A stretch of 64,000 nt of DNA from Dyadobacter sp. MSC1_007 (GTDB lineage: Bacteria; Bacteroidota; Bacteroidia; Cytophagales; Spirosomataceae). Under the pieces are notes generated by a model. That model was not told the DNA's origin and did no database searches. It saw only the letters and a program-made list of their open reading frames with translations. The stretch covers positions 199,892-263,891 of the forward strand of contig NZ_JAMOZL010000009.1 of the NCBI RefSeq assembly GCF_023667495.1. Reading direction: 5' to 3'. The number at the start of each line of letters is the position of its first letter. Positions within the stretch are counted from its first letter, which is position 1. The position numbers and the translations under genes are program-made. Of this stretch, positions 1-9,193 are shown in pieces.

Positions 1-1050
1 AGCATTGCGCTGCCCGCATCAATAAAGAACGGCCAACCCCATCAGTTGAGTGTCCGGATAAAGGGAAGCAGTGTAGTATTGTCAGGATCTCCCAAGACAG
101 TTACCTGTGCTGCACTTCCGCAGCTGTCGGGCAGTTTTGAAAAAGCGGATTGCAATACGGTCAATGGCTGGGTCTGGGCAAGTAATTACCCTGATTCCGC
201 CTTCACGGTAGAGCTGCTGGAAGGCAGCGTGGTAGTGGGTACTACTGTTGCCGGCAACTACCGGGTGGACTTGAAGGATGCTGGGAAAGGTACCGGGAAG
301 TACGGTTTTAGCCTTGCCGTTCCTGCCTCTCTTAAGACAGGGCAGGCGCGTCAGCTAAGTGTTCGAGTCAAGGGCAGTAGTTATATTTTATCAGGATCTC
401 CCAGAACGATAACCTGCGCGGTTATGCCCCAACTTTCAGGAAATTTTGAAATGGCCGACTGTAACATGGTCAAAGGTTGGGTTTGGGCAGTTAACTTTCC
501 GGATTCGGCTTTCACAGTCGAGTTGCTCGAAGGCAGTACACTGCTTGCCACCGCTGTTGCCAACATATACCGTGCAGATCTGAAGAATGCTGGAAAAGGT
601 ACAGGGAACTACGGTTTCAGCATGGCGCTGCCAGCTTCACTAAAGAATGGTCAGCCACATCAGTTGAGTATACGGATCAAGGGAAGCAGTAATTTATTAT
701 CAGGATCTCCAAAGACAGTAACCTGTTCCCAAGTAGCTCGAATAGCAACAATTGAAGAAATTGAAACTATTCCCGATAAACTACAAGAGTTAGATTATGA
801 ATTGGTGTTGGCTCCAAATCCAACGGATGGAAGGATCGTCGTTTCCTTTAAGTTGAGCAGAAATCATGTTGCGAGATTATCCATATTGAATATTCTTGGG
901 AATATAATCGCAGAAGAGACTGCTGTTGGTAACGATACTGGAATTTCTCGCCAATCATATGATTTGACTGCTCAGGCAAATGGAGTTTATTTCTTTCGGC
1001 TTAAAATCGGCGACAAAGTAGGTGTCAAGCGTTTCGTAATAACGAAATGA
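1..1050 (+). CDS. Repetitive secreted protein with T9SS C-terminal sorting domain (5' truncated)
   Basis: The reading frame is open from base 1, so the gene starts left of the window. It contains tandem copies of a module of about 103 residues: a partial copy, then full copies beginning near bases 121 and 430, each with a conserved ADCN..V.GWVWA core, an FTVELLEGS strand and a DAGKGTG.YGF turn. Each copy carries two conserved cysteines. The last 80 residues form a typical type A sorting domain: APNPTDGR, then NGVYFFRL and a basic VKRFVITK end. The domain family is known to direct export through the type IX secretion system and attachment to the cell surface. The repeats look like a beta-sandwich adhesin or carbohydrate-binding stalk, which is inference. 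It is transcribed away from the polysaccharide locus and convergent with its last gene. Confidence 0.8.
   Translation, partial: SIALPASIKNGQPHQLSVRIKGSSVVLSGSPKTVTCAALPQLSGSFEKADCNTVNGWVWASNYPDSAFTVELLEGSVVVGTTVAGNYRVDLKDAGKGTGKYGFSLAVPASLKTGQARQLSVRVKGSSYILSGSPRTITCAVMPQLSGNFEMADCNMVKGWVWAVNFPDSAFTVELLEGSTLLATAVANIYRADLKNAGKGTGNYGFSMALPASLKNGQPHQLSIRIKGSSNLLSGSPKTVTCSQVARIATIEEIETIPDKLQELDYELVLAPNPTDGRIVVSFKLSRNHVARLSILNILGNIIAEETAVGNDTGISRQSYDLTAQANGVYFFRLKIGDKVGVKRFVITK
46..729 (+). repeat. Tandem 309-bp coding repeat (103-aa module)
   Basis: Equivalent codons recur at a 309-base interval, for example the CAG CTG/CTT TC(G/A) GG codons at 121 and 430, and again at the truncated end near 730. 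The copies differ at many third positions, so this is an old protein-domain duplication rather than a recent DNA slip. Confidence 0.75.
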
Positions 1051-1487
1051 TAATAATATCTATTAGCAAGCTGCAACTGGGCGGGTTTGGAATTCCTTTT
1101 ATGTATTCGTATTATCAAGCCACATCGACATTTATCCATGATAGGGCATAGTTAGGAAATTTAAAATATTATCACCTTAATATTACCGTTTTGAATTTGT
1201 GAAAATGGTAAACTGTATGATCCGTGGTGAGCCTTTTTTACTTTTTAGCTCCTACACGTATTAGAATATGTGTAGGAGTCCTCATTTATATATGCAGGAC
1301 AAACTGCTTGCAGATCTGACTTGTGATAGGATATGTTGTAGGAATTGTTTTGATAAGCGTAAGCTTAAAAATGGGATATAATTCCCAACTTCTGTTGTGG
1401 CGGATTGCCAGGATAACTTATATATCTGGCGAACTTATACGCATAATTAATTCTTGCTTCGGATTCAGCAGAATTGCAGGAAAAATA
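1051..1487. other. Intergenic region between convergent genes
   Basis: No convincing gene is seen. A GTG-started frame of 64 codons from 1323 runs into the end of the wzi-like gene but has no recognisable features. The only clear structure is the hairpin at 1249-1278. Confidence 0.5.
1249..1278. terminator. Long perfect hairpin, possible bidirectional terminator
   Basis: CTCCTACAC pairs perfectly with GTGTAGGAG, and the stem extends inward through a G-T pair and two A-T pairs to a six-base loop. It lies between two convergent genes. Neither side has a clean T tract, so termination is an inference from position and symmetry. Confidence 0.4.
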
Positions 1488-3068
1488 TTAAAACCTGAAA
1501 TACTTTTTGATGCTTAAAGAAACTCCAAACGAATTGTACAATAACGCTCCTGAATCAAAAGCGGTTGCAATCCCAAGTTGCCAATCACGTTTTAATCGTT
1601 GGGAGCATTCTAGGTATCCTGAAAATTGATTTACTTTTTCGAAGTGTGGAGGTGGTAAGGGATCTCTCACAGATCCTAGTGAAGAGCCAATAGGACTCGT
1701 TCCAAAAGTGCCGTAGTTTTTAGAATAAGACAGTTTTAATTTAACTCTAAGTGCCATCAAGTTTCCCTCGAGACCTGTATGAAACGCGATTACTCTGTTG
1801 TTAACGAAGTATTGATCAGGTTTATACCTGAGATTATCGCGACCTTCATGCCTTGGTGTTAAAAATGGATTTCCAATACCTAGACCATTGTAAGACCATC
1901 CACTCCCGTACATAAAATTGTTATAATAGTCCTCATCGCCGGAAGGAGTATAAGGCGACCAGCTTTCTCCTGCTTGATTTTTAGTATATAAAAATTCAAA
2001 CAGAAGCTTATTCCAACCGATATTTCCGGGTTTTTTATTTTTAAAGGAAATGCCAGATAATCCATCACGCACGTTCGCAAAATGAGCTAGTGCGCCAACG
2101 TCGTAGATCTGCTGACGATACAGAAACAATTGGGTCGAGTTAAAATCATAGGTTATGCCAAAGTCTATGGAACCCAACTGATTCCCCAATTTAGTCCTAA
2201 ATTGGTTATCTCCAACCCATGTTTTTCCTGTTACTGCATGGACAAACGACTCAAATTTACCAAGATTGAAGTCTTTATAGATGATATCTTCGTTTCCATA
2301 AACGGTTTGATGATTAAACCCGGCATAAACATGGAATCGCCAATTGGGTTTACCCAGCCTCCCATAGAATGATTTTTGATGAAGGTATGAATTTACCTCC
2401 GTCACATTTCTATTTCGAGCAGGATCATTGAAAGGCAGTATTGGAGTTGCTCCAAGCCACCCAAATGAAAAATTACCTTTAAATGAAAATAAGCCATTCA
2501 AAATCGGAATGGCCCAGAATTCTGGTATTGAAAGTTCAACCTTTGGTATTCCCAATGCGTTTCCAGACATAGCAAACGATCCTACGGAAAGTGTGCTATC
2601 TGTCAGACCTATAATGTCCTTTGACCTTCCAGCCTTAAATTGGAAAATGCTTAATCTGGCCTTCGCATAACCTTCTACCATGATAAATTGTGTCGAACTA
2701 CCAACGTTTAACCGGGTTTCAACTGCAGCACCCCAGTCAAATAGCTTATTTTTTTGGCTGGGGACGTATGCTTTGGCAAGCCTCCCGGTCCAGCTAGTAG
2801 AATATCCGCTTACGGGTATGCTACCAAATTGATTCGCCCGTAGCCAGAATGGTACGGTGTTACGTGACGTAACAATTCCTTGGGCCTCCAAACTTGCACT
2901 AAGCTGCTTCTTTATGTTCGGTGCTTCTTGTCCAAGGGTATCTTTATTATCAATTTCTGTGTGAAGAAACTGGTCCTGACAAGACGCATTCGATTTTGGA
3001 GAAGCAATCAAACTTATCCAAGCCATTATAAATAAAACCCCACATGATTTTTGCGAAAGAAAGTACAT
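1488..3068 (-). CDS. Capsule assembly Wzi-family outer-membrane protein
   Basis: 526 residues with an N-terminal hydrophobic export signal (about residues 10-25) followed by a long region of alternating aromatic and polar residues typical of outer-membrane beta-barrels, ending in a C-terminal aromatic (KKYFRF). The pattern (SLEAQGIVTSRNTVPFWLRANQFG, shown here only in part: RNTVPFWLRANQFG, then FGWLGATPILPFND) matches the Bacteroidota Wzi-like family, whose Escherichia member is a surface lectin that anchors capsule. It is the last gene of the minus-strand polysaccharide locus, 50 bases after rmlA, which fits a role in holding the finished polymer on the cell. It could instead be an export-related barrel; the family call is firm, the exact role less so. 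Confidence 0.75.
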   Translation of the reverse strand: MYFLSQKSCGVLFIMAWISLIASPKSNASCQDQFLHTEIDNKDTLGQEAPNIKKQLSASLEAQGIVTSRNTVPFWLRANQFGSIPVSGYSTSWTGRLAKAYVPSQKNKLFDWGAAVETRLNVGSSTQFIMVEGYAKARLSIFQFKAGRSKDIIGLTDSTLSVGSFAMSGNALGIPKVELSIPEFWAIPILNGLFSFKGNFSFGWLGATPILPFNDPARNRNVTEVNSYLHQKSFYGRLGKPNWRFHVYAGFNHQTVYGNEDIIYKDFNLGKFESFVHAVTGKTWVGDNQFRTKLGNQLGSIDFGITYDFNSTQLFLYRQQIYDVGALAHFANVRDGLSGISFKNKKPGNIGWNKLLFEFLYTKNQAGESWSPYTPSGDEDYYNNFMYGSGWSYNGLGIGNPFLTPRHEGRDNLRYKPDQYFVNNRVIAFHTGLEGNLMALRVKLKLSYSKNYGTFGTSPIGSSLGSVRDPLPPPHFEKVNQFSGYLECSQRLKRDWQLGIATAFDSGALLYNSFGVSLSIKKYFRF

Positions 3069-3117
3069 TATTCAATTAATTAGTAAATTAATGTAAGGAT
3101 ACTCACAGTAATACTTT

Positions 3118-3978
3118 TTATCTTATTAATTTCAGTAAGTATTTTCCGTAACCACTTTTCACCAGGGGCGTTGCTATTTCGGAAAGTTCGGTAGCATTTA
3201 TGTACCCCATTCTATAAGCAACTTCTTCAATACATCCTATTTTAAGCCCTTGACGCTCCTCTATCACTTGTACAAATTGGCCGGCTTGCATGAGTGATTC
3301 AAATGTGCCGGTGTCGAGCCAGGCGGTTCCCCTGTCCAGGACTCTAACTTTTAGTTTACCGGCCTCTAAGTATCTTTTATTCACGTCTGTAATTTCTATC
3401 TCACCTCTGGGAGACGGTTTAACATTGCTGGCAATTTCAACAACATCGTTATCATAAAAATAAAGACCTGGAATCGCATAATTTGACTTCGGCTCTTCCG
3501 GTTTTTCTTCGATTGACAAAGCATTAAAGCTTTCGTCAAACTCCACCACGCCATAGCGTTCAGGATCGTGGACTTGATAAGCATATACAATGCCCCCGTT
3601 TGGATCATTGTTGGCCTGAAGGAGTTTAGAGAGACCCGAACCATAAAATATGTTATCGCCTAAAACAAGGGCCACTTTGTCACTACCGATGAAATCGGCT
3701 CCAATGATAAATGCCTGAGCGAGTCCATCCGGACTTGGTTGTACGGCGTAACTGAATTTACAACCGATACGACTCCCGTCGCCTAACAGTTTTTCAAAAT
3801 GCGGCAAGTCGTGAGGAGTAGAAATGATTAGAATTTCATTAATGCCTGACAACATCAGGATCGACAATGGATAATATATCATTGGTTTGTCGTAAACCGG
3901 CATCAATTGTTTACTTACCGCCAAAGTAAGGGGATGCAATCGCGTTCCGGATCCACCGGCAAGAATTATTCCTTTCAT
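3118..3978 (-). CDS. rfbA: Glucose-1-phosphate thymidylyltransferase
   Basis: 286 residues, the usual RmlA length. It makes dTDP-glucose from dTTP and glucose-1-phosphate, the first step of the dTDP-rhamnose pathway. The N-terminus holds the nucleotide-binding signature [11 protein letters not shown] followed by [18 protein letters not shown], and the Mg-binding LGDNIFYG lies near residue 110. [14 protein letters not shown] near residue 220 is also a family hallmark. It is the third of three rml genes read in the order C, B, A, 77 bases after rmlB. Confidence 0.95.
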   Translation of the reverse strand: MKGIILAGGSGTRLHPLTLAVSKQLMPVYDKPMIYYPLSILMLSGINEILIISTPHDLPHFEKLLGDGSRIGCKFSYAVQPSPDGLAQAFIIGADFIGSDKVALVLGDNIFYGSGLSKLLQANNDPNGGIVYAYQVHDPERYGVVEFDESFNALSIEEKPEEPKSNYAIPGLYFYDNDVVEIASNVKPSPRGEIEITDVNKRYLEAGKLKVRVLDRGTAWLDTGTFESLMQAGQFVQVIEERQGLKIGCIEEVAYRMGYINATELSEIATPLVKSGYGKYLLKLIR

Positions 3979-4055
3979 GTTGAGTTATTTGCCTACGGTC
4001 GCAAGCATTTTCAAGTATTGATAATTTAATTAAAGTCTTATGTTACCAAAAGCCG

Positions 4056-5111
4056 CTATTTGCTTTCGTACATCGCCTCATAGTATTTTTGATAGGAACC
4101 TGACGTCACATTCTCCAGCCATTCCGAATTGCTTAAATACCAGTCAACAGTACGTTCCAATCCTTCGGCAAACTGGAGCGATGGCTCCCAGCCTAATTCT
4201 GTTTTTAACTTTGTTGCATCAATAGCATAACGTAAATCATGGCCAGCACGATCGGTTACATAAGTGATCAATTTTTCAGAAGTACCTGACTCACGACCTA
4301 GCTTTCTGTCCATCGTTTCACAAAGCAAAAATACCAGATCCAGGTTTTTCCATTCATTGTGACCGCCAATATTATAGGTCTCGCCAATATTCCCCTTGTG
4401 AAAAATTACATCGATGGCACGCGCGTGGTCTTCCACAAATAGCCAGTCACGTATGTTTTCTCCTTTCCCGTATACAGGTAAAGGCTTGTTGTGGATAATG
4501 TTATGAATCATTAACGGTATCAATTTTTCCGGAAAATGATTGGGGCCATAATTATTGGAGCAGTTTGATATGACGATTGGCAGTCCATATGTATTGTGGT
4601 ACGCTCTTACAAAATGGTCAGACGCGGCCTTCGAGGCACTATATGGAGACCGAGGGTCATATTTGGTTGTTTCTAAGAAAAATTCCGCGGGATCATGCAG
4701 TTCACCATACACCTCATCGGTAGACACGTGGTAGAACCGATGAGCAGGCAGAGTCTCCTTCCATGATTTTTTTGCTGCATTCAATAGGTTAGCCGTACCC
4801 AATACATTAGTAACCACAAAGGCCATGGGATCCGAAATAGAGCGGTCAACATGTGACTCCGCGGCCAGATGTATCACACCATAAAATTCGTTTTCCAGGA
4901 AAAGGCCGTCTATGAATTCAGCATCTGTAATGTCACCTTTTACAAAGGTGTAGTTGGAAGCGTCTTCTATGTCTCTTAAATTTTCGAGGTTACCGGCGTA
5001 AGTAAGCGCGTCTAGGTTGTATATCTGATATTCCGGATATTGAGTTACAAACCTCCGCACAACGTGCGATCCGATAAATCCGGCTCCGCCGGTGATGAGT
5101 ATTTTTTTCAT
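4056..5111 (-). CDS. rfbB: dTDP-glucose 4,6-dehydratase
   Basis: 351 residues, full length. It converts dTDP-glucose to dTDP-4-keto-6-deoxyglucose in the cytoplasm. The Rossmann motif GGAGFIGSHV opens the protein, VSTDEVYGEL contains the catalytic Thr-Asp-Glu triad, and YSASKAASDH supplies the Tyr-x3-Lys pair. It lies 59 bases downstream of rfbC. The product feeds rhamnose or another 6-deoxyhexose for the polymer. Confidence 0.95.
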   Translation of the reverse strand: MKKILITGGAGFIGSHVVRRFVTQYPEYQIYNLDALTYAGNLENLRDIEDASNYTFVKGDITDAEFIDGLFLENEFYGVIHLAAESHVDRSISDPMAFVVTNVLGTANLLNAAKKSWKETLPAHRFYHVSTDEVYGELHDPAEFFLETTKYDPRSPYSASKAASDHFVRAYHNTYGLPIVISNCSNNYGPNHFPEKLIPLMIHNIIHNKPLPVYGKGENIRDWLFVEDHARAIDVIFHKGNIGETYNIGGHNEWKNLDLVFLLCETMDRKLGRESGTSEKLITYVTDRAGHDLRYAIDATKLKTELGWEPSLQFAEGLERTVDWYLSNSEWLENVTSGSYQKYYEAMYESK

Positions 5112-5170
5112 GATTATATTGGTTGCAGCCTTCCGGCGTAAGTAAATTTTTGATGGCCCGTAGCTACGAA

Positions 5171-5737
5171 CTAAGAATGCTGGTTGGCTACAAACTTTAG
5201 ACTTGTCTTATATTGTTCGCTGAATGTCGGCAGGATTTTGTCTTTTTCAGAAACGATAGGATTTGTCACTCCCCAGGGAATATTCAGGTAGGGATCATTC
5301 CAGTGCAAACCTCTTTCGGAAGCCCTGTGATATGGTCCCGTACATTTGTAATGAAAGATGCTGTCTTCCAGAGTGGCAAAACCATGGGCAAATCCTTCTG
5401 GAATATATACCATGTTGCCACTGACGGCATCCAGATCAAAAAGTTCAAACTTACCGAAAGTTGGAGAATCTTCTCTCAAGTCCAATGCAATATCCAACAC
5501 CCGTCCCTGTATTACCCGTACTAATTTTCCTTGTGCATAAGGAGAATGCTGGAAGTGCAGACCGCGCACAACGTTTTTTTTTGAAAAAGACTGATTATCC
5601 TGTACAAATTCATTCGTGAATCCATGTTCTTTCCAGGAGCCCGCGTTGAATGACTCAAAAAAGTATCCGCGGTCGTCATGGAAAATGGCGGGCTTAATGA
5701 GGAAGACGCCCTGGAGTGTTGTGGTGAAAAATTTCAT
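5171..5737 (-). CDS. rfbC: dTDP-4-dehydrorhamnose 3,5-epimerase
   Basis: 188 residues, full length for RmlC. It inverts C3 and C5 of the 4-keto-6-deoxy sugar. The catalytic histidine sits in VRGLHFQ near residue 60, and the cupin strands IQGRVLDIALDLR and YIPEGFAHGFATLED are clear. Its ATG overlaps the TGA of the upstream glycosyltransferase by four bases (ATGA), so the two are probably translationally coupled. No RmlD reductase follows, so the last step of dTDP-L-rhamnose synthesis must be encoded elsewhere or be replaced. Confidence 0.95.
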   Translation of the reverse strand: MKFFTTTLQGVFLIKPAIFHDDRGYFFESFNAGSWKEHGFTNEFVQDNQSFSKKNVVRGLHFQHSPYAQGKLVRVIQGRVLDIALDLREDSPTFGKFELFDLDAVSGNMVYIPEGFAHGFATLEDSIFHYKCTGPYHRASERGLHWNDPYLNIPWGVTNPIVSEKDKILPTFSEQYKTSLKFVANQHS

Positions 5738-6834
5738 TTTCTCGTTGAGTAAATGGTTTTGAAATGATTTTCGTATTGATCAATAATGTTATCCCATTCA
5801 TAAATCTGTTGAATTTTACCAAAATTATTTTGAACAAGATGGATATGATCTTCTTTCTTGATCTCGTCTATAGTAGTACTTACATCCTTTACTGTAGAAA
5901 AATAAAAAGCATCCTTTTCAAGAATGGCACTGTTAAACAAATTTTGATTTGCGCATATCAATGCTTGGGATGCCATCGCTTCCAGTAAGGAAGGGTTAGT
6001 TCCGCCCACTGAATGCCCATGAAAATATAGGTTCGAATAATAACGGAGATTATTAAGAACCTTGATGTCATATACTCCTCCTACGAATCGAATATGTGAA
6101 TGAGATTTAAATTTATTTTTTAAATATTCTCCGTATTTAGTGGCGTGTTTACCCACAACTAGAAAAGGCGTTTTGACAGCTGCCGCTGCTGCTCCTTCCA
6201 GAATTGTGTCAATATTGTTTTCTGGTTCAAAGCGTGCGACCAGCATATTGTAACTGTACTTCTCGACATCGTATGCCTTTAAGTCGTTCCCATCTGGTGA
6301 ACTAAAGGGGTGTGCACCATAAGGGATGTAAGTAGAGGGTATGTTGTATTTTTTTGTTAAATAATCCTGTATTCCTATTGAATCCGAAATCCAATGGTCA
6401 CTGAACACCGTGGCAAGATATTCAGCCTGTCTCAAAAACCATTGTACCGGTTTGGAGTATTTTGAGCGAGACCATTCCAGTCCATCCATATTGGTTGTTA
6501 TAACGCAGTTTTTACGGGGAAGAAGCCAACCCCAGATTGTACTGCTGGTGTACCCTAACTGTAAAATGATATCAAAAGATCTTGATCGTGAATCCAGAAT
6601 ACAGTTTAGATCATAAACGAACTGCCCAACCGTTCCCCATTTATCTTCGGGATCCTGGCAATGTACCAGTTTTACTCCGTTCCATTCAGACTTTTGGTAG
6701 GGGTGGAGATGGGAATTGTAAACTGTTGTGTCATGTCCACGCTGCACAAGACCCTTTGCTAAATATTCCGCAAATTGTTCGAAACCACCATAATAATTAG
6801 GGATACCCCTGGTACCGATAATTCCTATTTTCAT
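5734..6834 (-). CDS. DUF1972/GT4 glycosyltransferase, probably rhamnosyl-type
   Basis: 366 residues with the N-terminal IIGTRGIPNYYGGFEQFAEYLA signature (core RGIPNYYGGFEQF) of the DUF1972 glycosyltransferases, and a GT-B C-terminal half with PYGAHPF, VARFEPENN and the GGTNPSLLEAMASQ donor-site region. Streptococcal relatives such as WchF transfer rhamnose, and the gene is coupled to rmlC by an ATGA overlap, so a rhamnosyl donor is a reasonable inference. A decayed second copy of residues about 40-85 lies at 7922-8056 on the other side of the neighbouring epimerase gene. Confidence 0.85.
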   Translation of the reverse strand: MKIGIIGTRGIPNYYGGFEQFAEYLAKGLVQRGHDTTVYNSHLHPYQKSEWNGVKLVHCQDPEDKWGTVGQFVYDLNCILDSRSRSFDIILQLGYTSSTIWGWLLPRKNCVITTNMDGLEWSRSKYSKPVQWFLRQAEYLATVFSDHWISDSIGIQDYLTKKYNIPSTYIPYGAHPFSSPDGNDLKAYDVEKYSYNMLVARFEPENNIDTILEGAAAAAVKTPFLVVGKHATKYGEYLKNKFKSHSHIRFVGGVYDIKVLNNLRYYSNLYFHGHSVGGTNPSLLEAMASQALICANQNLFNSAILEKDAFYFSTVKDVSTTIDEIKKEDHIHLVQNNFGKIQQIYEWDNIIDQYENHFKTIYSTRK

Positions 6835-6978
6835 TATTTACAAGTTTGAATACCTACTTCTGTTCCCGCTGAACCTGTATAACTGCTTTCAAAGGGAAAG
6901 GTATCTTATATTATTTATCCTATGTGATTAATAATAATTATGTTCTTACTTTACACTTGCGCTTTTCGCTTCAAGCTT

Positions 6979-7003
6979 AAGAACTATTTATTTAATAGTT
7001 CTT
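6979..7003 (-). other. Inverted repeat overlapping the stop codon of the epimerase gene
   Basis: AAGAACTAT and ATAGTTCTT form a perfect nine-base stem around a seven-base loop that contains the TAA stop. There is no T tract after it on the minus strand, so it may be an mRNA 3'-end or stability element rather than a terminator. Confidence 0.4.
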
Positions 7004-7905
7004 ACCCAGTCCCATGTGTTTGAAATCCCTTTATCCAAGGAAGTAAATTCAATTTCGCCGATGGCCGCTTTCAACTTAGATATATCGAGAACAAATTTTT
7101 GAACATCATAGGATTTTTGAGGGGTAAAGACGACCGTATTATCAATTGCTGTAACAGTATTGATACAACCTATTATTTCATTAATGTCGGTGCCAATCCC
7201 ACTTCCTAAATTAAATGTTCCTTGAATATTCATGTCGACAAGTTTACATAAGATTGATACAAAATCACCTATATAAATATAATCTTTCGTTGCTGAGCCG
7301 TCACCATATACAGACAAACTTTCCCCCATTGCCGCCTTTCTTAAAAACGTAGAAATCACACCTTGTGCTATAAAATGTCCTTGGCGCGGTCCATAAGGAT
7401 TTGAGGGCCTAACGATTAGGTATTCCATGCCATAAAGCCGCTTATGTAATCTGATATAATGTTCAACCGTAGCTTTCACAATACCATAAGATGAAATTGG
7501 TTTGATGGGTGCATCTTCGCCAATAATATCTTGATCAATATTTCCATAAACAGCGCCTCCGGAAGATAAATAAACAAGTTTCCGTATACCTAGTCTATTC
7601 ATTAAATCAAGAATATGTAGACTAGTAACCAAGTTCCCTTGAACATCTGCAACCTGGTCGACATTAGACGTACTCGGAACTGATGTAGTTGCTAAATGAT
7701 AGATGATGTCGATTCCTAGCATTGCCTCGTATAAATCTGCAACACTATCCAGTCTTGAAAACCTGTAATCAACATTTTTAAGTGGCTCTCGGAATCTCTC
7801 CTGAGAAATATCAAACACTCTGACTTTATTTCTGCCGTCCAGTAAAAGATGATCAATTAGATGAGAACCAATAAAGCCATTTCCCCCTATTATTAGAATA
7901 TTCAT
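6988..7905 (-). CDS. NAD-dependent nucleotide-sugar epimerase/dehydratase (GalE-like SDR)
   Basis: 305 residues. GGNGFIGSHL at the N-terminus binds NAD, LSSGGAVYG near residue 115 supplies the catalytic Ser/Thr region, and SYGIVKATVEHY gives the Tyr-x3-Lys pair. VRPSNPYGPRQG and YGDGSATKDYIYIGD are typical of UDP-hexose 4-epimerases of the GalE/WbpP type. It probably makes a precursor sugar for the polymer; the exact substrate cannot be read from the sequence. It is followed by a 153-base gap before the GT4 gene and is preceded by the remnant of another GT4 gene, so this gene may have been brought in by recombination. Confidence 0.85.
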   Translation of the reverse strand: MNILIIGGNGFIGSHLIDHLLLDGRNKVRVFDISQERFREPLKNVDYRFSRLDSVADLYEAMLGIDIIYHLATTSVPSTSNVDQVADVQGNLVTSLHILDLMNRLGIRKLVYLSSGGAVYGNIDQDIIGEDAPIKPISSYGIVKATVEHYIRLHKRLYGMEYLIVRPSNPYGPRQGHFIAQGVISTFLRKAAMGESLSVYGDGSATKDYIYIGDFVSILCKLVDMNIQGTFNLGSGIGTDINEIIGCINTVTAIDNTVVFTPQKSYDVQKFVLDISKLKAAIGEIEFTSLDKGISNTWDWVRTIK

Positions 7906-7921
7906 AGTACTAAGTTTTTAT

Positions 7922-8056
7922 ATAAAATACAATTCAAGTCATACTCGAATTGTCCAACCATACCCCATTTAACTTCTAGATCCCGGCAATGGACCAGTTT
8001 TACTCCGTTCCATTTCCGGCTTTTGATAGGGGTGGGGATAGTAAACTGTGTCTCAT
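7922..8056 (-). pseudogene. Frameshifted remnant of a second DUF1972 glycosyltransferase
   Basis: The stretch aligns along its whole length with bases about 6598-6733 of the intact GT4 gene, at roughly four of five bases by eye, with a core of 19 identical bases (ACCAGTTTTACTCCGTTCC). Read on the minus strand it gives HPYQKPE, then a one-base insertion shifts the frame, then WNGVKLVHC, KWGMVGQF and YDLNCIL follow. The intact gene has HPYQKSEWNGVKLVHC, KWGTVGQF and YDLNCIL. No start or rest of the gene remains. It lies between the start of the epimerase gene and the end of the GT2 gene and looks like the scar of a deletion or allele exchange. Confidence 0.85.
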
Positions 8057-8062
8057 ACAAAG

Positions 8063-9004
8063 TCAAATTTTAAGTATATATCTAATTTTAAACTTCCTCC
8101 ATAAAATTTTGAAAGGAATGAAAAAGCTTAATGTTACAACAACGGCATATGCCCAAACTGGGAAGTATATTTTGATTTTCTCCCGAAACCCGTCGGAAGC
8201 GAAATTTTCCCTCCTAGCTATTTTGACATTAAAATATAATAGGGGAAGAAATTCGTATAGAAGATCATTAAGTATTCTCTTTTTGGTGCTTTCTTTAATC
8301 AAATTCTTTTTATAAGCCGATTCGATCATGGAAGGTACTCTGACACTAAATGCTTCAAATTTGTTGTATCCGGATCTTTTTTTTACAAATTGAGTTGTAA
8401 AAAGTGGACGATCATCTATAATATAACTGCTGCTTGCATTTTGTGTTAACAGTAATGAGGTTTGGGGAAATAAGGGGTCTATTTCTAATGCCTTATCTAT
8501 CTTCTCAAAGTCTTCCCGCCATATACAAAAACCATTGCTCCACGTACAGAAATAAGAGAGATGATACATGAAATCGTCAAAAGATGCATATTCATTACTA
8601 TCACCGTTTCTTAGAATGCCACTAGTAAAAAATAATAAGGGTTTTTTATGTCTTTTCTTTTTCACAACATCAATCAAATATGGTAATGATCCGGGATTCC
8701 ATATTTCTTGGTTGTTATGCAATTTGAGGAATTCTCCTAAGCCATAACCGAGACTATAGGCGGAATTCATAAAACCCTCGCAGTTTGTAGCGTGATAGCG
8801 AAAATTAGAATAGGGGAATTCATCAGTTAGTACTTTTAATGAACACTCCGGATCATTGTCTGAAATGATCACTTCAAAATCCTCGATTTTGACCTCATCC
8901 AAATGCCTTTCGCTGTAAATACTTTTTAAAGTTCTGCGTACATAATCTATTCTGCCATAGGCAGGTATACATATAGATAAATATACGGGATTTGGAGTGC
9001 TCAT
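8063..9004 (-). CDS. Glycosyltransferase family 2
   Basis: 313 residues. The N-terminal LSICIPAYGRIDYVRRTLKSI and FEVIISDNDPE are the nucleotide-sugar-binding strands of GT-A family 2 enzymes. The usual DxD is not obvious; the corresponding stretch reads LKLHNNQE near residue 93, so metal binding may differ. The C-terminus has a hydrophobic segment (about residues 280-300) and a basic tail that suggest membrane association. It would add one sugar of the repeat unit on the cytoplasmic face. Acceptor and donor are unknown. Confidence 0.75.
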   Translation of the reverse strand: MSTPNPVYLSICIPAYGRIDYVRRTLKSIYSERHLDEVKIEDFEVIISDNDPECSLKVLTDEFPYSNFRYHATNCEGFMNSAYSLGYGLGEFLKLHNNQEIWNPGSLPYLIDVVKKKRHKKPLLFFTSGILRNGDSNEYASFDDFMYHLSYFCTWSNGFCIWREDFEKIDKALEIDPLFPQTSLLLTQNASSSYIIDDRPLFTTQFVKKRSGYNKFEAFSVRVPSMIESAYKKNLIKESTKKRILNDLLYEFLPLLYFNVKIARRENFASDGFREKIKIYFPVWAYAVVVTLSFFIPFKILWRKFKIRYILKI

Positions 9005-9193
9005 CTTTTTTGATTTTATTTACTTAAAATATTAAGGAACTGACAGGGAATTAAAGTGTCATCCCAGATTTTTCAAATGCTATCACAGAACTACTCGAAA
9101 ATTATTCTGTTTAGAAAATATCTTCGACCCCATGTGTTTCTCGTTAAAATAATAAATGTTCAAATTTGGATATGCCTCCACTTAGTTAATTTA

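Noticed and set aside
121-729. Tandem repeats as a possible CRISPR array
   Set aside because: The repeat unit is 309 bases, in frame and coding throughout.
1323-1517. 64-codon GTG-started frame on the plus strand
   Set aside because: Overlaps the end of the wzi-like gene, has no domain or export signal, and has a composition like translated intergenic DNA.
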